38,717 nucleotides of DNA from Alphaproteobacteria bacterium (GCA_018969015.1 JAGWZE010000033.1:1-38717); one strand, 5' to 3'; shown: positions 16,092 through 25,908, counted from the first letter of the stretch. The notes: generated by a model not told the origin, from the sequence alone. A program made the numbers and translations.

Positions 16092-16916
16092 ATGGCCTTG
16101 TTGAGCTTCGAGCGAAAGTATCGGGTGCGGGGCGGAACGCTGGTCGGCGGCGATTTGTTCGATTTTTGGGTCGGCCCGTTTTATGTCGGCTTCTTCGGCG
16201 TCACGGCCGCCTTCTTCGCAGCGCTGGGAACGGCACTGATCTTCTATACGGCCAGTCAGCAGGGGCAGTTCAATCCCTGGCTGATCTCCGTCGATCCGCC
16301 TGACCTCAAATACGGTCTAGGCTTCGCGCCGTTGCGTGAGGGCGGGATCTGGCAGGTCGTGACGTTCTGCGCGATCGGGGCGTTCGTGTCCTGGGCGCTG
16401 CGCGAGGTCGAGATCTGCCGCAAGCTCGGCATGGGCTATCATGTGCCGCTGGCGTTCGGCGTGGCGATCTTCGCGTACGTGTCGCTCGTGGTGATCCGTC
16501 CGGTTCTCCTCGGCGCCTGGGGCCACGGCTTCCCGTACGGGATCTTCACCCACCTCGATTGGGTGTCGAACGTCGGCTACCAGTACCTCAGCTTTCACTA
16601 CAATCCGGCCCACCTCATCGCCGTGACGTTCTTCTTCACGACGACGTTCGCGCTCGCGCTGCACGGCTCGCTGGTCCTTTCGGCGACCAATCCCGGCGAG
16701 GGCGAACTCGTGAAGACGCCGGAGCACGAGGACACGTTCTTCCGCGACCTCATCGGCTACTCGATCGGCACGCTCGGCATCCACCGGCTTGGGCTGTTTC
16801 TTGCGCTCTCGGCCGGCTTCTGGGCCGCGATCTGCATCATCATCAGCGGGCCGTTCTGGTCCCGCGGCTGGCCGGAATGGTGGACCTGGTGGCTCGACCT
16901 GCCGATCTGGCGCTGA
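16092..16916 (+). CDS. pufL: Photosynthetic reaction centre L subunit
   Basis: The product is 274 residues with five membrane helices. With PufM it binds the special pair, accessory bacteriochlorophylls, bacteriopheophytins, quinones and the non-haem iron. His154, His174, His191 and His231 correspond to L153, L173, L190 and L230 of Rhodobacter sphaeroides (one-residue offset), that is, the accessory and special-pair BChl ligands and two iron ligands. The start [15 protein letters not shown] is standard. It lies 21 bases before pufM. Nothing is missing or truncated. Confidence 0.98.
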   Translation: MALLSFERKYRVRGGTLVGGDLFDFWVGPFYVGFFGVTAAFFAALGTALIFYTASQQGQFNPWLISVDPPDLKYGLGFAPLREGGIWQVVTFCAIGAFVSWALREVEICRKLGMGYHVPLAFGVAIFAYVSLVVIRPVLLGAWGHGFPYGIFTHLDWVSNVGYQYLSFHYNPAHLIAVTFFFTTTFALALHGSLVLSATNPGEGELVKTPEHEDTFFRDLIGYSIGTLGIHRLGLFLALSAGFWAAICIIISGPFWSRGWPEWWTWWLDLPIWR

Positions 16917-16937
16917 CGAATAGGGGAGGGCCGGGCT

Positions 16938-17918
16938 ATGGCTGGCTATCAGAACATCTTTACGCAAATTCAGGTTCGCGGGCCGGTTGAAACCGGGGTT
17001 CCGCTGCCTCGATCGGACGGCGCGCGCGACTTCGGCGCCTTCATGTCCTACCTCGCGGGCAAGATCGGCAACGCGCAGATCGGACCGATCTATCTGGGCG
17101 GCTACGGCGTCGTGTCGCTGCTGTTCGGGCTCGCCTGGTTCGAGATCGTCGGCCTGCACATGTGGGCGTCGGTCGGCTGGGATCCGGTGCAGTTCCTCCG
17201 GCAGCTGTTCTGGCTGTCGCTCGATCCGCCGGGGCCGCAGTACGGCACGCAGCTCTTCGTGCCGCTCAACGAGGGCGGCTGGTGGATCATCGCCAGCTTC
17301 TGCTTCCTCGTGTCGCTGGTCCTGTGGTGGGTGCGCACCTACACCCGCGCCAAGGCGCTGGGGCTCGGGACGCACGTCGCGTGGGCCTTCGCGTCCGCGC
17401 TCTGGCTCGTGCTGGTGCTTGGCCTGATCCGGCCGCTGGCGATGGGCTCGTGGAGCGAGGCGGTGCCTTACGGCGTGTTCCCGCACCTCGATTGGACGTC
17501 AGCGTTCTCGATCCGGTACGGCAACCTTTTCTACAACCCGTTCCACTGCCTCTCGATCGTGTTCCTCTATGGATCCGTGCTGCTGTTCGCGATGCACGGC
17601 GCCACGATCCTCGCGGTTGGCCGCTATGGCGGCGAGCGCGAGATCGAGCAGATCACCGATCGCGGGACGGCGTCGGAACGCGCCGCGTTGTTCTGGCGCT
17701 GGACCATGGGCTTCAACGCCTCGATGGAATCCATCCACCGCTGGGCCTGGTGGTTCGCGGTTCTCACGACGCTGACGGGCGGCATCGGCATCCTGCTGAC
17801 GGGAACCGTCGTCGACAATTGGTATCTCTGGGCCGTGGAACACCACTTCGCGCCCGCCTATCCGGCCGTGCACGGCGTTGTGACGGATCCGGCCGCCGCC
17901 ACGGGAGCAGCGCCATGA
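16938..17918 (+). CDS. pufM: Photosynthetic reaction centre M subunit
   Basis: The product is 326 residues with five membrane helices. His183 and His203 match M182 and M202 (BChl ligands), and His220, Glu235 and His267 match M219, M234 and M266 (non-haem iron ligands). The start [16 protein letters not shown] is typical. A C-terminal extension of about 15 residues beyond the AP-x-YPAVHG segment occurs in species that have PufC. The stop overlaps the pufC start as ATGA (17915-17918). Confidence 0.98.
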   Translation: MAGYQNIFTQIQVRGPVETGVPLPRSDGARDFGAFMSYLAGKIGNAQIGPIYLGGYGVVSLLFGLAWFEIVGLHMWASVGWDPVQFLRQLFWLSLDPPGPQYGTQLFVPLNEGGWWIIASFCFLVSLVLWWVRTYTRAKALGLGTHVAWAFASALWLVLVLGLIRPLAMGSWSEAVPYGVFPHLDWTSAFSIRYGNLFYNPFHCLSIVFLYGSVLLFAMHGATILAVGRYGGEREIEQITDRGTASERAALFWRWTMGFNASMESIHRWAWWFAVLTTLTGGIGILLTGTVVDNWYLWAVEHHFAPAYPAVHGVVTDPAAATGAAP

Positions 17919-19012
17919 CTGGAACATTCCGCCGTATCGCGCTTGCGCTCGCCGGCGTCGGGCTTGCGGTGACGCTGGCCGGCTGCGAAGCGCCGCCCCA
18001 GACATCGAAGCAGACCGGGTATCGGGGAACTGGCATGGCCCAGATCACCAGCCCGGAGCTCGAGGCCTATCTGAAACAGGCCAACGTCGTGCCGCCTCCG
18101 CCGTATCCGCTGGAGCCGTCGGACGCGCCGCTCGCCAAGGACTTCTACCAGAACGTCCAGGTGCTCGGGGACATCAACGCGGACGAGTTCAACCGCCTGA
18201 TGTTGTCGATCACCGAATGGGTGGCCCCGACCGAAGGCTGCAACTACTGCCACAACCCGGAGAACCTCGCTTCGGACGAGGTCTACACGAAGGTGGTGGC
18301 GCGCCGGATGCTGCAAATGACGCGCACGATCAACGCGTCATGGACGGATCACGTCAAGCAAACCGGCGTGACCTGCTATACCTGCCACCGCGGCAAGCAC
18401 ATTCCCACGAACGTGTGGGCGCGCCCCGCGCCGGAGGATCTTCGCGGCAACTTCATCGGCGCGAAGCGCGGGCATAATGACCCGGTCGAGTCGGTGGCGT
18501 TCTCGTCGCTGCCGAAGGATCCGTTCACCCCCTATCTTCTGGGAGCCGAACCGATCCGCGTGCAGGGTCACACGGCGCTGCCGAGCGATGCGGCGCATCG
18601 CTCGATCGCATCGACCGAGAAGACCTACGGGCTGATGATGCACCTGTCGAAGTCGCTCGGCGTGAACTGCACCTACTGTCACAACAGCCGCGACTGGGCG
18701 AACTGGAGCGACAGCACGCCCCAGCGGGTGACGGCCTGGTACGGCATCCGCATGGCGAGGCAGATCAACGCGGAGTACATCGAGCCGCTGAAGCCGGTGT
18801 TCCCCGCCACGCGCCTCGGTCCGTTGGGCGATCCGCTCAAGGTGAACTGCGCGACGTGCCACCAGGGCGCCAACAAGCCGCTGCTCGGGGTGAGCATGCT
18901 GGCGGACCATCCGGCCCTCGCCGGCCCGCGCACACCGGCCGTCGCTCCGGACGCAGCCCCACCCGCCGACGCGCCGGATCCGAAAGCGCCCGCCAAGCGG
19001 GCGCCCGGCTGA
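17915..19012 (+). CDS. pufC: Reaction centre tetraheme cytochrome c subunit
   Basis: The product is 365 residues. It re-reduces the photo-oxidised special pair from the periplasmic side. The N-terminal signal ends in the lipobox LAGC, so Cys24 is probably lipidated and anchors the protein in the membrane. Four C-x-x-C-H haem sites are present at residues 109-113, 154-158, 252-256 and 312-316. The C-terminal tail from about 338 is Ala/Pro/Asp-rich and probably disordered. Presence of pufC, with no pufX, separates this cluster from the Rhodobacter type. A strong terminator follows. Confidence 0.97.
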   Translation: MTGTFRRIALALAGVGLAVTLAGCEAPPQTSKQTGYRGTGMAQITSPELEAYLKQANVVPPPPYPLEPSDAPLAKDFYQNVQVLGDINADEFNRLMLSITEWVAPTEGCNYCHNPENLASDEVYTKVVARRMLQMTRTINASWTDHVKQTGVTCYTCHRGKHIPTNVWARPAPEDLRGNFIGAKRGHNDPVESVAFSSLPKDPFTPYLLGAEPIRVQGHTALPSDAAHRSIASTEKTYGLMMHLSKSLGVNCTYCHNSRDWANWSDSTPQRVTAWYGIRMARQINAEYIEPLKPVFPATRLGPLGDPLKVNCATCHQGANKPLLGVSMLADHPALAGPRTPAVAPDAAPPADAPDPKAPAKRAPG

Positions 19013-19035
19013 GACCAAGCTCCCTCGCCGACTGC

Positions 19036-19067
19036 AAGCCCCTGCCTCGCGGCAGGGGCTTTTTCTT
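19036..19067 (+). terminator. Intrinsic terminator of the crtEF/bchCXYZ-puf transcript
   Basis: AAGCCCCTGCC at 19036-19046 pairs perfectly with GGCAGGGGCTT at 19051-19061 around a TCGC loop, and the 3' side runs into TTTTTCTTT. It begins 23 bases after the pufC stop. This is the only clear intrinsic terminator in the window. Confidence 0.92.
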
Positions 19068-19422
19068 TGCCGGGCGGCGGCGTTGTTGTGCGGGGACCGC
19101 GACCGGCGCGGGGTGGCGCGCACCCGGTGCGGGGCCAGTACGCGACTGGCGCGGGTCAGCGCAACGCACGTCTGCGAGCGCACACCCGTGGGCGCGATGC
19201 ACACCCGCGCGCGCGACGCCGCCCCCGCGCGCAGCGATCGGGCGCACGCTGCGTCGTCGAGGCCGGGGAGGCGGCGGCGCGGCGGCGATGCGGCGTTGGC
19301 GATGACCGCACCGAGGGGGCGGCGAAAGCGGCGGCGGCGATGCGCAGCCGCGGACTGACATATGTCGTCAGCATACGGACGGGATCGCGCTGGCGCGCGC
19401 GCCACGCCTGGCCCGCGCAATC

Positions 19423-19470
19423 GCGAGCAGGCTGGCGCGAACAGGCTGGCGCGAACAGGCTGGCGAGAAC
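19423..19470. repeat. 14-base tandem repeat, three copies plus a partial
   Basis: The unit GCGAACAGGCTGGC occurs at 19437-19450 and 19451-19464 exactly, with a one-base variant at 19423-19436 and a partial fourth copy (19465-19470). It lies in the gene-free region. A 14-base period does not preserve a reading frame, which argues against coding. Slippage during replication is the simplest origin. Confidence 0.85.
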
Positions 19471-19915
19471 GGGCCGGTCTGCCCACGGCACGCGTTCGGA
19501 TGCGGTGCGCCTGATCGATGGGGCGACCCCGGTGCGTGTGAGGCCTTGAGTCCGGCGGTCGCAGCGCTTCGAGGACAGCGCATCGCGCGGCGCAAGTGCT
19601 GACGTCCGGCTTGCGATTGCGGATCGCGCGCGGGTGAGGCGCGCCCCGCGCCGTTTGGCGATCCGGCCGCGCGCGGGACCTGCTCGAGCCGATGGACCGT
19701 CGCGAAGGGGCCTTGTGGGCGCGCTTGCGGCGGGGCGGCAGAGATCGGTGAGAGCGCGGCGGCGTCAGCGGCGTGGTGTGGCCAGCGCGCGTGTCCGGGC
19801 GGTGTCTGGCAACAGGCGCGGGGCGCGTGGGAGCGGGCTGCCGATGCGCGTTGGCGATGGCGTCTGCGGCTGTGGCCGAAACGGGGCCTGGCGGCGCGCG
19901 CGGGCGATTACGGCG

Positions 19916-19954
19916 GCCGGCGCGGCCTCGCCGCGCGCGGGGGACCGCGCCGGC
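19916..19954 (-). terminator. Long GC-rich dyad just after idi, possible factor-dependent terminator
   Basis: GCCGGCGCGG at 19916-19925 and CCGCGCCGGC at 19945-19954 are a perfect ten-base inverted repeat with a 19-base, C/G-rich loop. It is centred about 28 bases past the idi stop on the reverse strand. No T-run follows in the direction of transcription, so it is not a standard intrinsic terminator, but it could end or protect the 3' end of the bchF-to-idi transcript. Confidence 0.45.
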
Positions 19955-19962
19955 TTCGGTGC

Positions 19963-20538
19963 TCAGCTCAGGTTGAGCTCGGCCCAGCGGCGCAGGTAGA
20001 TGCGGAACCAGGGCGCGAAGGCTTCGGGCTCATCGAGCGCGCGGCGAGCGAGTTCGTCGGGCTCGGCCCATGCGATCTCGCTGACCTCGTCCGGATCCGG
20101 ATCGAGGCGGGCGCCGTCGGCCAGATCGGCGCGGAACACCTGCACGCGCTCGTGCTCGATCAGCCCCGCGCCGACATCGGCGCGGTATTCGATGGTCGCG
20201 GTCGCGCGCACGTCGGCAACGACACCGAGCTCCTCGCGCAGGCGGCGGCGCGCGCTCGCGTCGGGCGCTTCGCCCCAATGCGGATGCGTGCACACCGTGT
20301 TCGCCCACTGACCGCCGGAATGGTATTTCCCGAGCGCCCGGCGCTGCACGAGCAGCCGGCCGGCGCGGAACGCGAAAACCGAAACGGCGAGATGGAGATC
20401 GCCCCGCCGGTGCGCCTCCATCTTCTCGATGCGGTACAGCGAGCCATCGGCGGCGATCGCGGGGATCAGGATCGGCGCGGTTGCGCCGCCGTCGCCGTCG
20501 CCTTCGCCATCGAGCCGGAGGGCGGTCGCCGTCGTCAC
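19963..20538 (-). CDS. idi: Isopentenyl-diphosphate delta-isomerase (type 1)
   Basis: The product is 191 residues. It interconverts isopentenyl and dimethylallyl diphosphate, supplying substrate for CrtE. The catalytic cysteine lies in [10 protein letters not shown] (Cys83), a Nudix-like REELG segment is at residues 101-105, and the catalytic glutamate is in IEHE (about Glu130). GTG 20538 was chosen because it overlaps the hemA stop (GTGA); a Gly/Asp-rich stretch at residues 11-18 is not conserved, so an internal start such as Met40 would be too short for the family. The idi gene is the last of the reverse operon. Its presence in the PGC is common in alphaproteobacteria. Confidence 0.93.
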   Translation of the reverse strand: MTTATALRLDGEGDGDGGATAPILIPAIAADGSLYRIEKMEAHRRGDLHLAVSVFAFRAGRLLVQRRALGKYHSGGQWANTVCTHPHWGEAPDASARRRLREELGVVADVRATATIEYRADVGAGLIEHERVQVFRADLADGARLDPDPDEVSEIAWAEPDELARRALDEPEAFAPWFRIYLRRWAELNLS

Positions 20539-21755
20539 GCCGCGGCGGCCTTGCGGGCGAGTTCGCAATGCGACCAGATCTCCGAAAGCGCCTGGACGAG
20601 GTGCTCGATGTCCTCGTCGGAGTGCAGCGGCGTCGGCGTGATGCGCAGACGCTCGGTCCCTTTGGGAACGGTCGGATAGTTGATGGGCTGCACGTAGATC
20701 CCGTGGTTCTGCATCAGCCAGTCGGAGATCATCTTGCACTTCTTGGGATCGCCGACCATCACCGGGATGATGTGGCTTGGGTTGTCCATCGTCGGGATCC
20801 CGAGATTGGCCAAGCGACGGCGCACCTTCGCCACGCGCTCCTGGTGGCGGGCCCGTTCGGCCCCGCTGACCTTGAGATGCTCGATGCTGGCGCGCGCGCC
20901 GGCGGCGATCGCCGGGGGCAGGGCGGTCGTGAAGATGAAGCCCGAAGCGAAGCTGCGGACGAAGTCGCACAGCGCCGTCGACGCGGCGATGTAGCCGCCC
21001 ATCACGCCAATAGCCTTGCCGAGCGTGCCCTCGATGACGGTGAGCCGGTCCATCAGGCCCTCGCGCTCAGCGACGCCCCCGCCGCGCGGGCCGTACATGC
21101 CGACCGCATGGACTTCGTCCAAATAGGTCATCGCGCCATGGGCCTCGGCGACGTCACAGATCTCCGCGATCGGCGCGATGTCGCCGTCCATGGAATATAC
21201 GCTCTCGAACGCGACGAGCTTCGGCCGGGACGGATCCATGTCGCGTAGCAGCGCGTCGAGGTGCTCGGGGTCGTTGTGGCGGAAGAGGTGGCGCTCGGCG
21301 CGGCTGTGGCGGATGCCCTCGATCATCGAGGCGTGGTTGCCGGCGTCCGAGAGCACGATGCAGTTCGGGATCTTCTCGCACAGGGTGCCGAGCGCGGCCC
21401 AGTTCGACACATAGCCGGACGTGAACAGCAGCGCCGCCTCCTTGCCGTGCAGGTCGGCGAGTTCGCGCTCGAGCAGCACGTGGTGATGGTTGGTGCCGGA
21501 AATGTTGCGGGTGCCGCCGGCGCCGGCGCCGCACTGGTCGAGCGCGGCGTGCATTGCATCGAGCACGACACGGCTCTGGCCCATGCCGAGATAGTCGTTC
21601 GAGCACCACACCGTAACGGCGTCGACGCCGTCTTCGCTGTAGCGCTTCGCGCGGGGGAAGGATCCTGCGATCCGCTCGAGCTCGGCGAACACGCGGTAGC
21701 GGCCTTCCTCGCGCAGCTTCGCGAGCTCGGACTCAAAGAAAGCTTCGTAGTTCAA
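20535..21755 (-). CDS. hemA: 5-aminolevulinate synthase
   Basis: The product is 406 residues. It condenses glycine and succinyl-CoA to 5-aminolevulinate (the Shemin route typical of alphaproteobacteria), the first tetrapyrrole step. PLP-dependent fold: GTLGKA contains Lys247, equivalent to the Schiff-base lysine of Rhodobacter capsulatus ALAS (Lys248); SDAGNHAS and YLDEVHAVG are also present. The conserved N-terminus NYEAFF fits only a TTG start at 21755, which overlaps the puhE stop (TTGA) and has GGGGAGG at proper spacing. Because it lies in the PGC, it may be a photosynthesis-linked copy. Confidence 0.96.
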   Translation of the reverse strand: MNYEAFFESELAKLREEGRYRVFAELERIAGSFPRAKRYSEDGVDAVTVWCSNDYLGMGQSRVVLDAMHAALDQCGAGAGGTRNISGTNHHHVLLERELADLHGKEAALLFTSGYVSNWAALGTLCEKIPNCIVLSDAGNHASMIEGIRHSRAERHLFRHNDPEHLDALLRDMDPSRPKLVAFESVYSMDGDIAPIAEICDVAEAHGAMTYLDEVHAVGMYGPRGGGVAEREGLMDRLTVIEGTLGKAIGVMGGYIAASTALCDFVRSFASGFIFTTALPPAIAAGARASIEHLKVSGAERARHQERVAKVRRRLANLGIPTMDNPSHIIPVMVGDPKKCKMISDWLMQNHGIYVQPINYPTVPKGTERLRITPTPLHSDEDIEHLVQALSEIWSHCELARKAAAA

Positions 21756-22549
21756 GGCATCCTCCCCGGATCTTGCAAGTGTCGGTTGGACGCGCCGGCC
21801 GAAGCCCAGCGCCAGAGAACGGAGTCGCGGAATGGCGCGATCATGAAGGCGTGCTCGACGAGGGCGAGCGAAACGAGTGCGAACGTAAGCGTGAGCCCGA
21901 CCTGCGCGGCGCCGCCCGTCTCGGCGGCGAGGGCGCCCGTTGCGCTCGCCACGGCGATGGCGAGGCCACCCAGCACGGACACCGGGAACAGCGCATTGAA
22001 GGCGCGGCGGCGGAAATAGCTTTTCAGGTAGGCGAGGTGCGGCGGCAGGAAATCGTCGGTGAAGTTCGGAACGCCGAGGAAGAGGTTGAGCTTCGCCGAG
22101 ATGCGCATCACGAACAGCACGCCGTAGCACCACACGGCCGTCTGGTTCGGCTGGCCCCACGTGATCGCGAGCAGGATGAGGCCCGTCACCGCCAGGGCGA
22201 TCTCGTGATAGATCAGCGTCGCCGCCGCGAGTCGGAACCGCAGCCAGCCTACCGCACCCGCCGGGCACGGCTCCGTCCGCGGGCCCGCCACCGCGCCGCT
22301 CAGGAAGCTGAGCTCGTGCCAGGCCCAGATCGCGAGGGCGCACGAGAAGGCGGCGTAGGCGCCCATCGCGCTGGTGTCTGTCGCCGATCGGGCGATCCCG
22401 ACGAGCGCGGCGCCGCCGATGGCGGTCGCGGCCAGAAGCCGAAGATTGGCCGAAGTCCGCGGCTGCCGGTCAAGCCACAGCACCACGCCGGTGGAAAACC
22501 ACCACGCGAAGAGCGCAAACAGCAGCGGCGGACCGTGAGCCGAAATCAT
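21752..22549 (-). CDS. puhE: Photosynthetic complex assembly protein PuhE (DUF3623)
   Basis: The product is 265 residues and very hydrophobic, with about seven predicted membrane helices. The central segments [32 protein letters not shown] and LKSYFRRR are typical of PuhE. In Rhodobacter, loss of PuhE alters reaction-centre/LH1 assembly and bacteriochlorophyll supply, but no enzymatic activity is known. It lies six bases after acsF, and its TGA overlaps the TTG start of hemA, as in many alphaproteobacterial clusters (puhE-hemA). Confidence 0.93.
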   Translation of the reverse strand: MISAHGPPLLFALFAWWFSTGVVLWLDRQPRTSANLRLLAATAIGGAALVGIARSATDTSAMGAYAAFSCALAIWAWHELSFLSGAVAGPRTEPCPAGAVGWLRFRLAAATLIYHEIALAVTGLILLAITWGQPNQTAVWCYGVLFVMRISAKLNLFLGVPNFTDDFLPPHLAYLKSYFRRRAFNALFPVSVLGGLAIAVASATGALAAETGGAAQVGLTLTFALVSLALVEHAFMIAPFRDSVLWRWASAGASNRHLQDPGRMP

Positions 22550-22555
22550 CGTGTC

Positions 22556-23623
22556 TCACCACGCCTGCGCGAGAAGGACGTTCTGCGGCAGGTCCTGCCG
22601 CTTCGCCGGGAGCAGATAGAGCCCCGCGAACGTCACGGCGGCCTGAACGCCGAGCGCCGCCTGCGTGAGGACGCCGACGATTCCGCCCTTCGCCTTCGCG
22701 GCGTCCATCCCCTCGTTGATGCGGCGGAGCTTCTCCATGCCGGCGGTGAACTTCGGATGGTCGATGTCGATCGCGACCGGGAAGACCTGCGTGCAGATCT
22801 CGTTGCAGACCTGGAACACGCGCTGGTCGTAGGCGGTGACATCGAGCCCGAGCGCCTTGTGAAAAGCAGGGCGCGTGTGATCCCGGACGTACATCGTCGC
22901 GTAAACGGAAAGCAGGAAGAACTTGATCCAGCCGAGATTGCCCCCGCGCAGAAGTTCGGGATTGGCGCGCATAAGGAGGGCGAACGCTTCGCCATGACGG
23001 TACTCGTCGTTGCACCACTCGCGGAACCACTTGAAGATCGGGTGGAAACGCAGTTCGGGATGACGCTCGAGTTGGCGATAGATCGTGATGTAGCGCGCGT
23101 AGCCGATCTTCTCGGAGAGATAGACGGCGTAGAAGATGAATTTCGGCTTAAAGAACGTGTATTTCTTGGCCCGCGTCAGGAAGCCGAGATCGACGCCGAT
23201 GCCGAAGTCCTTGAGCGTCTCGTTGATGAAGCCCGCATGGCGGGATTCGTCACGCGTGAGATAGCGGAACAGCGCCTTGATGTCGGGGTTCTTCACGTGC
23301 TTGACGATTTCGGCGTAGAGCACGCAGCCGGAGAACTCCGAGGTGACGGAGCTGACGAGGAAGTCCACGAACTCCTTGCGCAGGTCGGCCGGGAGCGTCG
23401 GCAGGATGTTCTTGAACTCGTCGGTGCGCTTGAAGTGCGTGCGGTTCGGATCGCTCGCCATGATGGCCATGAGCGCGTCCCATTCGGCGCGCACGGGCGT
23501 CACGTCGAGCTTGTCGAGCGCGTCATAGTCCGTGGTGTAGAAGCGGGGGGTCAGCACGGTGTCGCGCTGGGCGAGCTTCGTGGTGTCCTCGAAGGGCAGA
23601 TCGTCCGCCGTCATCGTGGTCAT
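22556..23623 (-). CDS. acsF: Mg-protoporphyrin IX monomethyl ester oxidative cyclase (aerobic)
   Basis: The product is 355 residues. It is a di-iron, O2-dependent enzyme forming the fifth (E) ring of protochlorophyllide. Ferritin-like iron ligands are visible in EFSG (Glu96), DESRH (125-129) and DEYRH (206-210). ATG 23623 follows a GGAG and overlaps the stop of the upstream 100-residue gene (ATGA). No bchE (anaerobic cyclase) is found in this window, so pigment synthesis could require oxygen unless bchE lies elsewhere. A helper subunit (BciE in alphaproteobacteria) is known to be needed and is not recognised here. Confidence 0.96.
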   Translation of the reverse strand: MTTMTADDLPFEDTTKLAQRDTVLTPRFYTTDYDALDKLDVTPVRAEWDALMAIMASDPNRTHFKRTDEFKNILPTLPADLRKEFVDFLVSSVTSEFSGCVLYAEIVKHVKNPDIKALFRYLTRDESRHAGFINETLKDFGIGVDLGFLTRAKKYTFFKPKFIFYAVYLSEKIGYARYITIYRQLERHPELRFHPIFKWFREWCNDEYRHGEAFALLMRANPELLRGGNLGWIKFFLLSVYATMYVRDHTRPAFHKALGLDVTAYDQRVFQVCNEICTQVFPVAIDIDHPKFTAGMEKLRRINEGMDAAKAKGGIVGVLTQAALGVQAAVTFAGLYLLPAKRQDLPQNVLLAQAW

Positions 23624-23922
23624 AGGCGTCTCCGCGAGGTGAAGCTGACTTCGTACAATTCGGTGAGCAGCATGGTCGCGCTGAGGCGCGTCCAGAGCCG
23701 CTCGATCCAGGTGGCGCGTTCGACGGTCGCGACGCGGGACAGAACCCGCCGCTCGCCGAACGGAATGTGGATGGGATCGCCGTGAACGAGCACGCGATCG
23801 CCCGGCTCGGGCCGCAGGCCGTCGGCGAGTTCGACGTGCGCGTGCAGATGATCCGCCGTGTGCTCGATCTCGATCGTGCACGGGGTCTGGAACGATTGGC
23901 GCGAGAGGATGGGAAGTGTCAT
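23620..23922 (-). CDS. Conserved PGC protein of about 100 residues between puhC and acsF, unknown function
   Basis: The product is 100 residues, soluble-looking and without a signal peptide. Recognisable pieces are [12 protein letters not shown] in the first half, PGDRVLVHG and [11 protein letters not shown] in the middle and RLTEL-like [10 protein letters not shown] near the end. Both ends overlap neighbours by four bases (ATGA with puhC upstream, ATGA with acsF downstream), so it is translated as part of the operon. Small proteins at exactly this place occur in many alphaproteobacterial PGCs, but no function is established to my knowledge. The PGDRVLVHG pattern suggests a small beta-barrel, a guess from residue pattern alone. 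Confidence 0.85.
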   Translation of the reverse strand: MTLPILSRQSFQTPCTIEIEHTADHLHAHVELADGLRPEPGDRVLVHGDPIHIPFGERRVLSRVATVERATWIERLWTRLSATMLLTELYEVSFTSRRRL

Positions 23923-24392
23923 GAGCGCGCGACGGGCTCCTTCGCCAGGAAGCGGGCGAACGCCGCCTTATTGGTAACGCCAAAGGCGCCCAAGTCGATG
24001 TGACGTTCCGTCTGGGGATCGACGAGCACGAGGCCGCCGTCCGTCAGCCGCCGCAGCGCGAAGGGCGCATCATGGGGCGTGGCGTTCAGCGTGCGATGAT
24101 AGGCCAGGCCGCGCATGACGCCGCGGACGAACCCGTCCTCGCCGGCCGGCAGCGTCGCGACGACCGCGCGGGTGGCGGCGTCACGCACGACGATCGCGCC
24201 GGCGGCGCCATCCTCGAAAATGAGATCGCGCTCGACCGCGACCGCCGCCTCGGCATGGGCCCGTGCGAACGTGTCCTGGTAGGGCAGCACGCCGAGCCTC
24301 ACGCCCGCGACCATCGCAAGCGACGCCGCGATCATGACGCCTGCCGCGATGAGGGCGCCGCGCGGAAACGGACGATCGTCGATTGCGCTCAT
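23919..24392 (-). CDS. puhC: Photosynthetic complex assembly protein PuhC
   Basis: The product is 157 residues. It has one N-terminal membrane helix (about residues 12-32) and a periplasmic domain with [27 protein letters not shown] and [17 protein letters not shown], the usual PuhC landmarks. In Rhodobacter, PuhC is needed for normal LH1/reaction-centre organisation. GGAG precedes the ATG at 24392. It follows puhB after ten bases and overlaps the next gene by four. Confidence 0.93.
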   Translation of the reverse strand: MSAIDDRPFPRGALIAAGVMIAASLAMVAGVRLGVLPYQDTFARAHAEAAVAVERDLIFEDGAAGAIVVRDAATRAVVATLPAGEDGFVRGVMRGLAYHRTLNATPHDAPFALRRLTDGGLVLVDPQTERHIDLGAFGVTNKAAFARFLAKEPVARS

Positions 24393-24402
24393 CGGGAGCT
24401 CC

Positions 24403-25110
24403 TCAGGCCGGGTGCGCGGCGCCGACGGGCGGCGCCATGCGGGGGGGGATCGATGCGGGCGTCACGCCGGCGGGGACCGGTTCGGGCGCCGGCGACGCGG
24501 CCTGCGCGGACGCGGCGCGCGCGGCGAGGGCGGGCTGCGCCTCCGCGAGCGCGGACGCCAGGATCGACGCGACGCCACGAACGTCGGCAAGGCCACGCAG
24601 GCTCGGTTCGGCGCGGCCGTACCGGAACGGCCGCACGTGCGGCCAGAACGCCAGGTAGCTCACGCGCGAACGCGGCGTGAGCGCGAGGGCGATGTCGCCG
24701 CGGCCGTCACGGTCGGCTTTGACTGCCGCGCCCGCGATCGCCGCGAACGGCACGTTCACGGCCTTCTCGAGGGCCATCCCGAAGCGGAACACGACGCGCT
24801 TGTCCGTGACGGTGTACACCGTCGAGCGCGCGCTGAGCGCCGCAAGACCGGCCAGAACGCCGAGCGTCAACGCCGCCGGCGCCGCCATGCCGAAGAACTC
24901 CAGCGCCGCGCCGCCCGCCCCCACGCCGGTGGCGAGCGCGTAGGCCGCTTTCGCCGCCCCGAGCAACGCGAAGTAGACCGCCACCTCGCGCATGCGGAAC
25001 GCGCCGCGCGCCAGACCGGCGAACGAGGGCGCGCCCTGCCACAGGATGCGCTCGCCTTCCGGCAAGCGCTCCGGCAGGCCGCGGATGGGCTCGTGCTCGA
25101 ATTCCCTCAC
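24403..25110 (-). CDS. puhB: Photosynthetic complex assembly protein PuhB (bacterial PH domain)
   Basis: The product is 235 residues. The start HEPIRGLPERLPEGERILWQG is typical, followed by two or three membrane helices and a PH-like domain (TVYTVTDKRVVFRFGMALEKAVNVPF region, about residues 95-165). PuhB is a reaction-centre assembly factor, reported to act as a dimer in Rhodobacter capsulatus. GTG 25110 overlaps the puhA stop (GTGA) and is the only start consistent with the conserved N-terminus. The last 45 residues are Ala/Pro-rich and probably disordered. Confidence 0.93.
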   Translation of the reverse strand: MREFEHEPIRGLPERLPEGERILWQGAPSFAGLARGAFRMREVAVYFALLGAAKAAYALATGVGAGGAALEFFGMAAPAALTLGVLAGLAALSARSTVYTVTDKRVVFRFGMALEKAVNVPFAAIAGAAVKADRDGRGDIALALTPRSRVSYLAFWPHVRPFRYGRAEPSLRGLADVRGVASILASALAEAQPALAARAASAQAASPAPEPVPAGVTPASIPPRMAPPVGAAHPA

Positions 25111-25889
25111 AGCTGGGCTTCCTTCCGGGTGGGCAGGGCGTAGAGATAGCCGGCGCCGAAATAGCCGCTGATCTTGTCCTCTTCGTAGAGGGTGATCTCG
25201 TCCGCGCTTGCGGGCGTCGGCGCGCGGGCGAGCTGGGCGGCGGTGACGGCGTCGCAGCGCACGAGGCGCTTGGCGCGATTGACCGTGAGCATCGGCATCG
25301 GCACGACGATGCGCGCGCCGCCGAGCGCCGCGGTCGTCTGGACCTCGACATAGCGGATCATGTGCTCGCCGCGGTCGACCCACACATCGACGACGGTTCC
25401 GGCGATCTTGCCGTCCACGCCGATGACGTCCATCCCGACAGGCGTGGGATCCTGCTTGGCGATGACGAAATCCTTGGCGACGCACATCGGCACGATCCGC
25501 GCCACGCCGTGTTCGGTGAGGTCGGGGCGCTGGGCGCGCTCGGCATAGGCGCCGGGGCCGACGCCGGCGGCGAGGGGATCGCCCACCGGATCGATCGGCG
25601 CGCCCGGCCAAACGGCGACGCGCTTGGCGTTCAGCGGACGACGATCGCGATCGGCATTGGGCACGGACTTCGTGCCGCGGCCGTGCATGAGTTTGAACGT
25701 CTTGGCCCGTGCGACCCACAAGACGCCCTCGACGGGCTCGAGGCGGCCCGTCGTGTCTTCTTCGAGCGGGTAGCCTTCGCGACGGTCCTCTCGGCGCAGA
25801 TACAAGATCAGCCCGAAGAAGAAGATCGTGAACAGGTACATGGCCAGTTCGGTCACGTCGATGTTGGAGAGGATGTAGGTCTGCTGCAT
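25107..25889 (-). CDS. puhA: Photosynthetic reaction centre H subunit
   Basis: The product is 260 residues. One N-terminal membrane helix (about residues 12-32) is followed by a cytoplasmic beta-rich (PRC-barrel-type) domain that caps PufL and PufM and guides protons to QB. Landmarks are LYLRREDRREGYPLE after the helix, VAKDFVIAKQDPTPVGM, and the final KISGYFGAGYLYALP. GGAGG lies seven bases before the ATG. It follows lhaA after 19 bases and overlaps puhB by four, the standard lhaA-puhA-puhB-puhC order. Confidence 0.97.
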   Translation of the reverse strand: MQQTYILSNIDVTELAMYLFTIFFFGLILYLRREDRREGYPLEEDTTGRLEPVEGVLWVARAKTFKLMHGRGTKSVPNADRDRRPLNAKRVAVWPGAPIDPVGDPLAAGVGPGAYAERAQRPDLTEHGVARIVPMCVAKDFVIAKQDPTPVGMDVIGVDGKIAGTVVDVWVDRGEHMIRYVEVQTTAALGGARIVVPMPMLTVNRAKRLVRCDAVTAAQLARAPTPASADEITLYEEDKISGYFGAGYLYALPTRKEAQL

Positions 25890-25908
25890 GTGTCCGCCTC
25901 CATTGGCG

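Larger units (their letters stand above)
19068..19962. other. Gene-free region between converging pufC and idi ends
   Basis: About 900 very GC-rich bases have no frame that looks like a protein. The longest forward frame (19067-19549) is low-complexity Arg/Ala/Gly and spans a tandem repeat; reverse frames are similar. No ribosome-binding site with a recognisable protein, no tRNA and no transposase remnant was seen. Since both flanking operons end here, no promoter is required. It contains a 14-base tandem repeat (19423-19464), a ten-base palindrome GACATATGTC at 19357-19366 and a hairpin close to idi (19916-19954). It may be a decayed gene remnant or a recombination scar at the junction of two PGC segments. 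Confidence 0.6.

Noticed and set aside
19067-19549. 160-codon forward frame after pufC
   Set aside because: The frame is composed of Arg/Ala/Gly, crosses the 14-base tandem repeat and starts in the terminator flank without a ribosome-binding site.
19013-19549. pufX after pufC
   Set aside because: No small membrane protein was found, and pufX is known only from the Rhodobacter group, which lacks pufC here.
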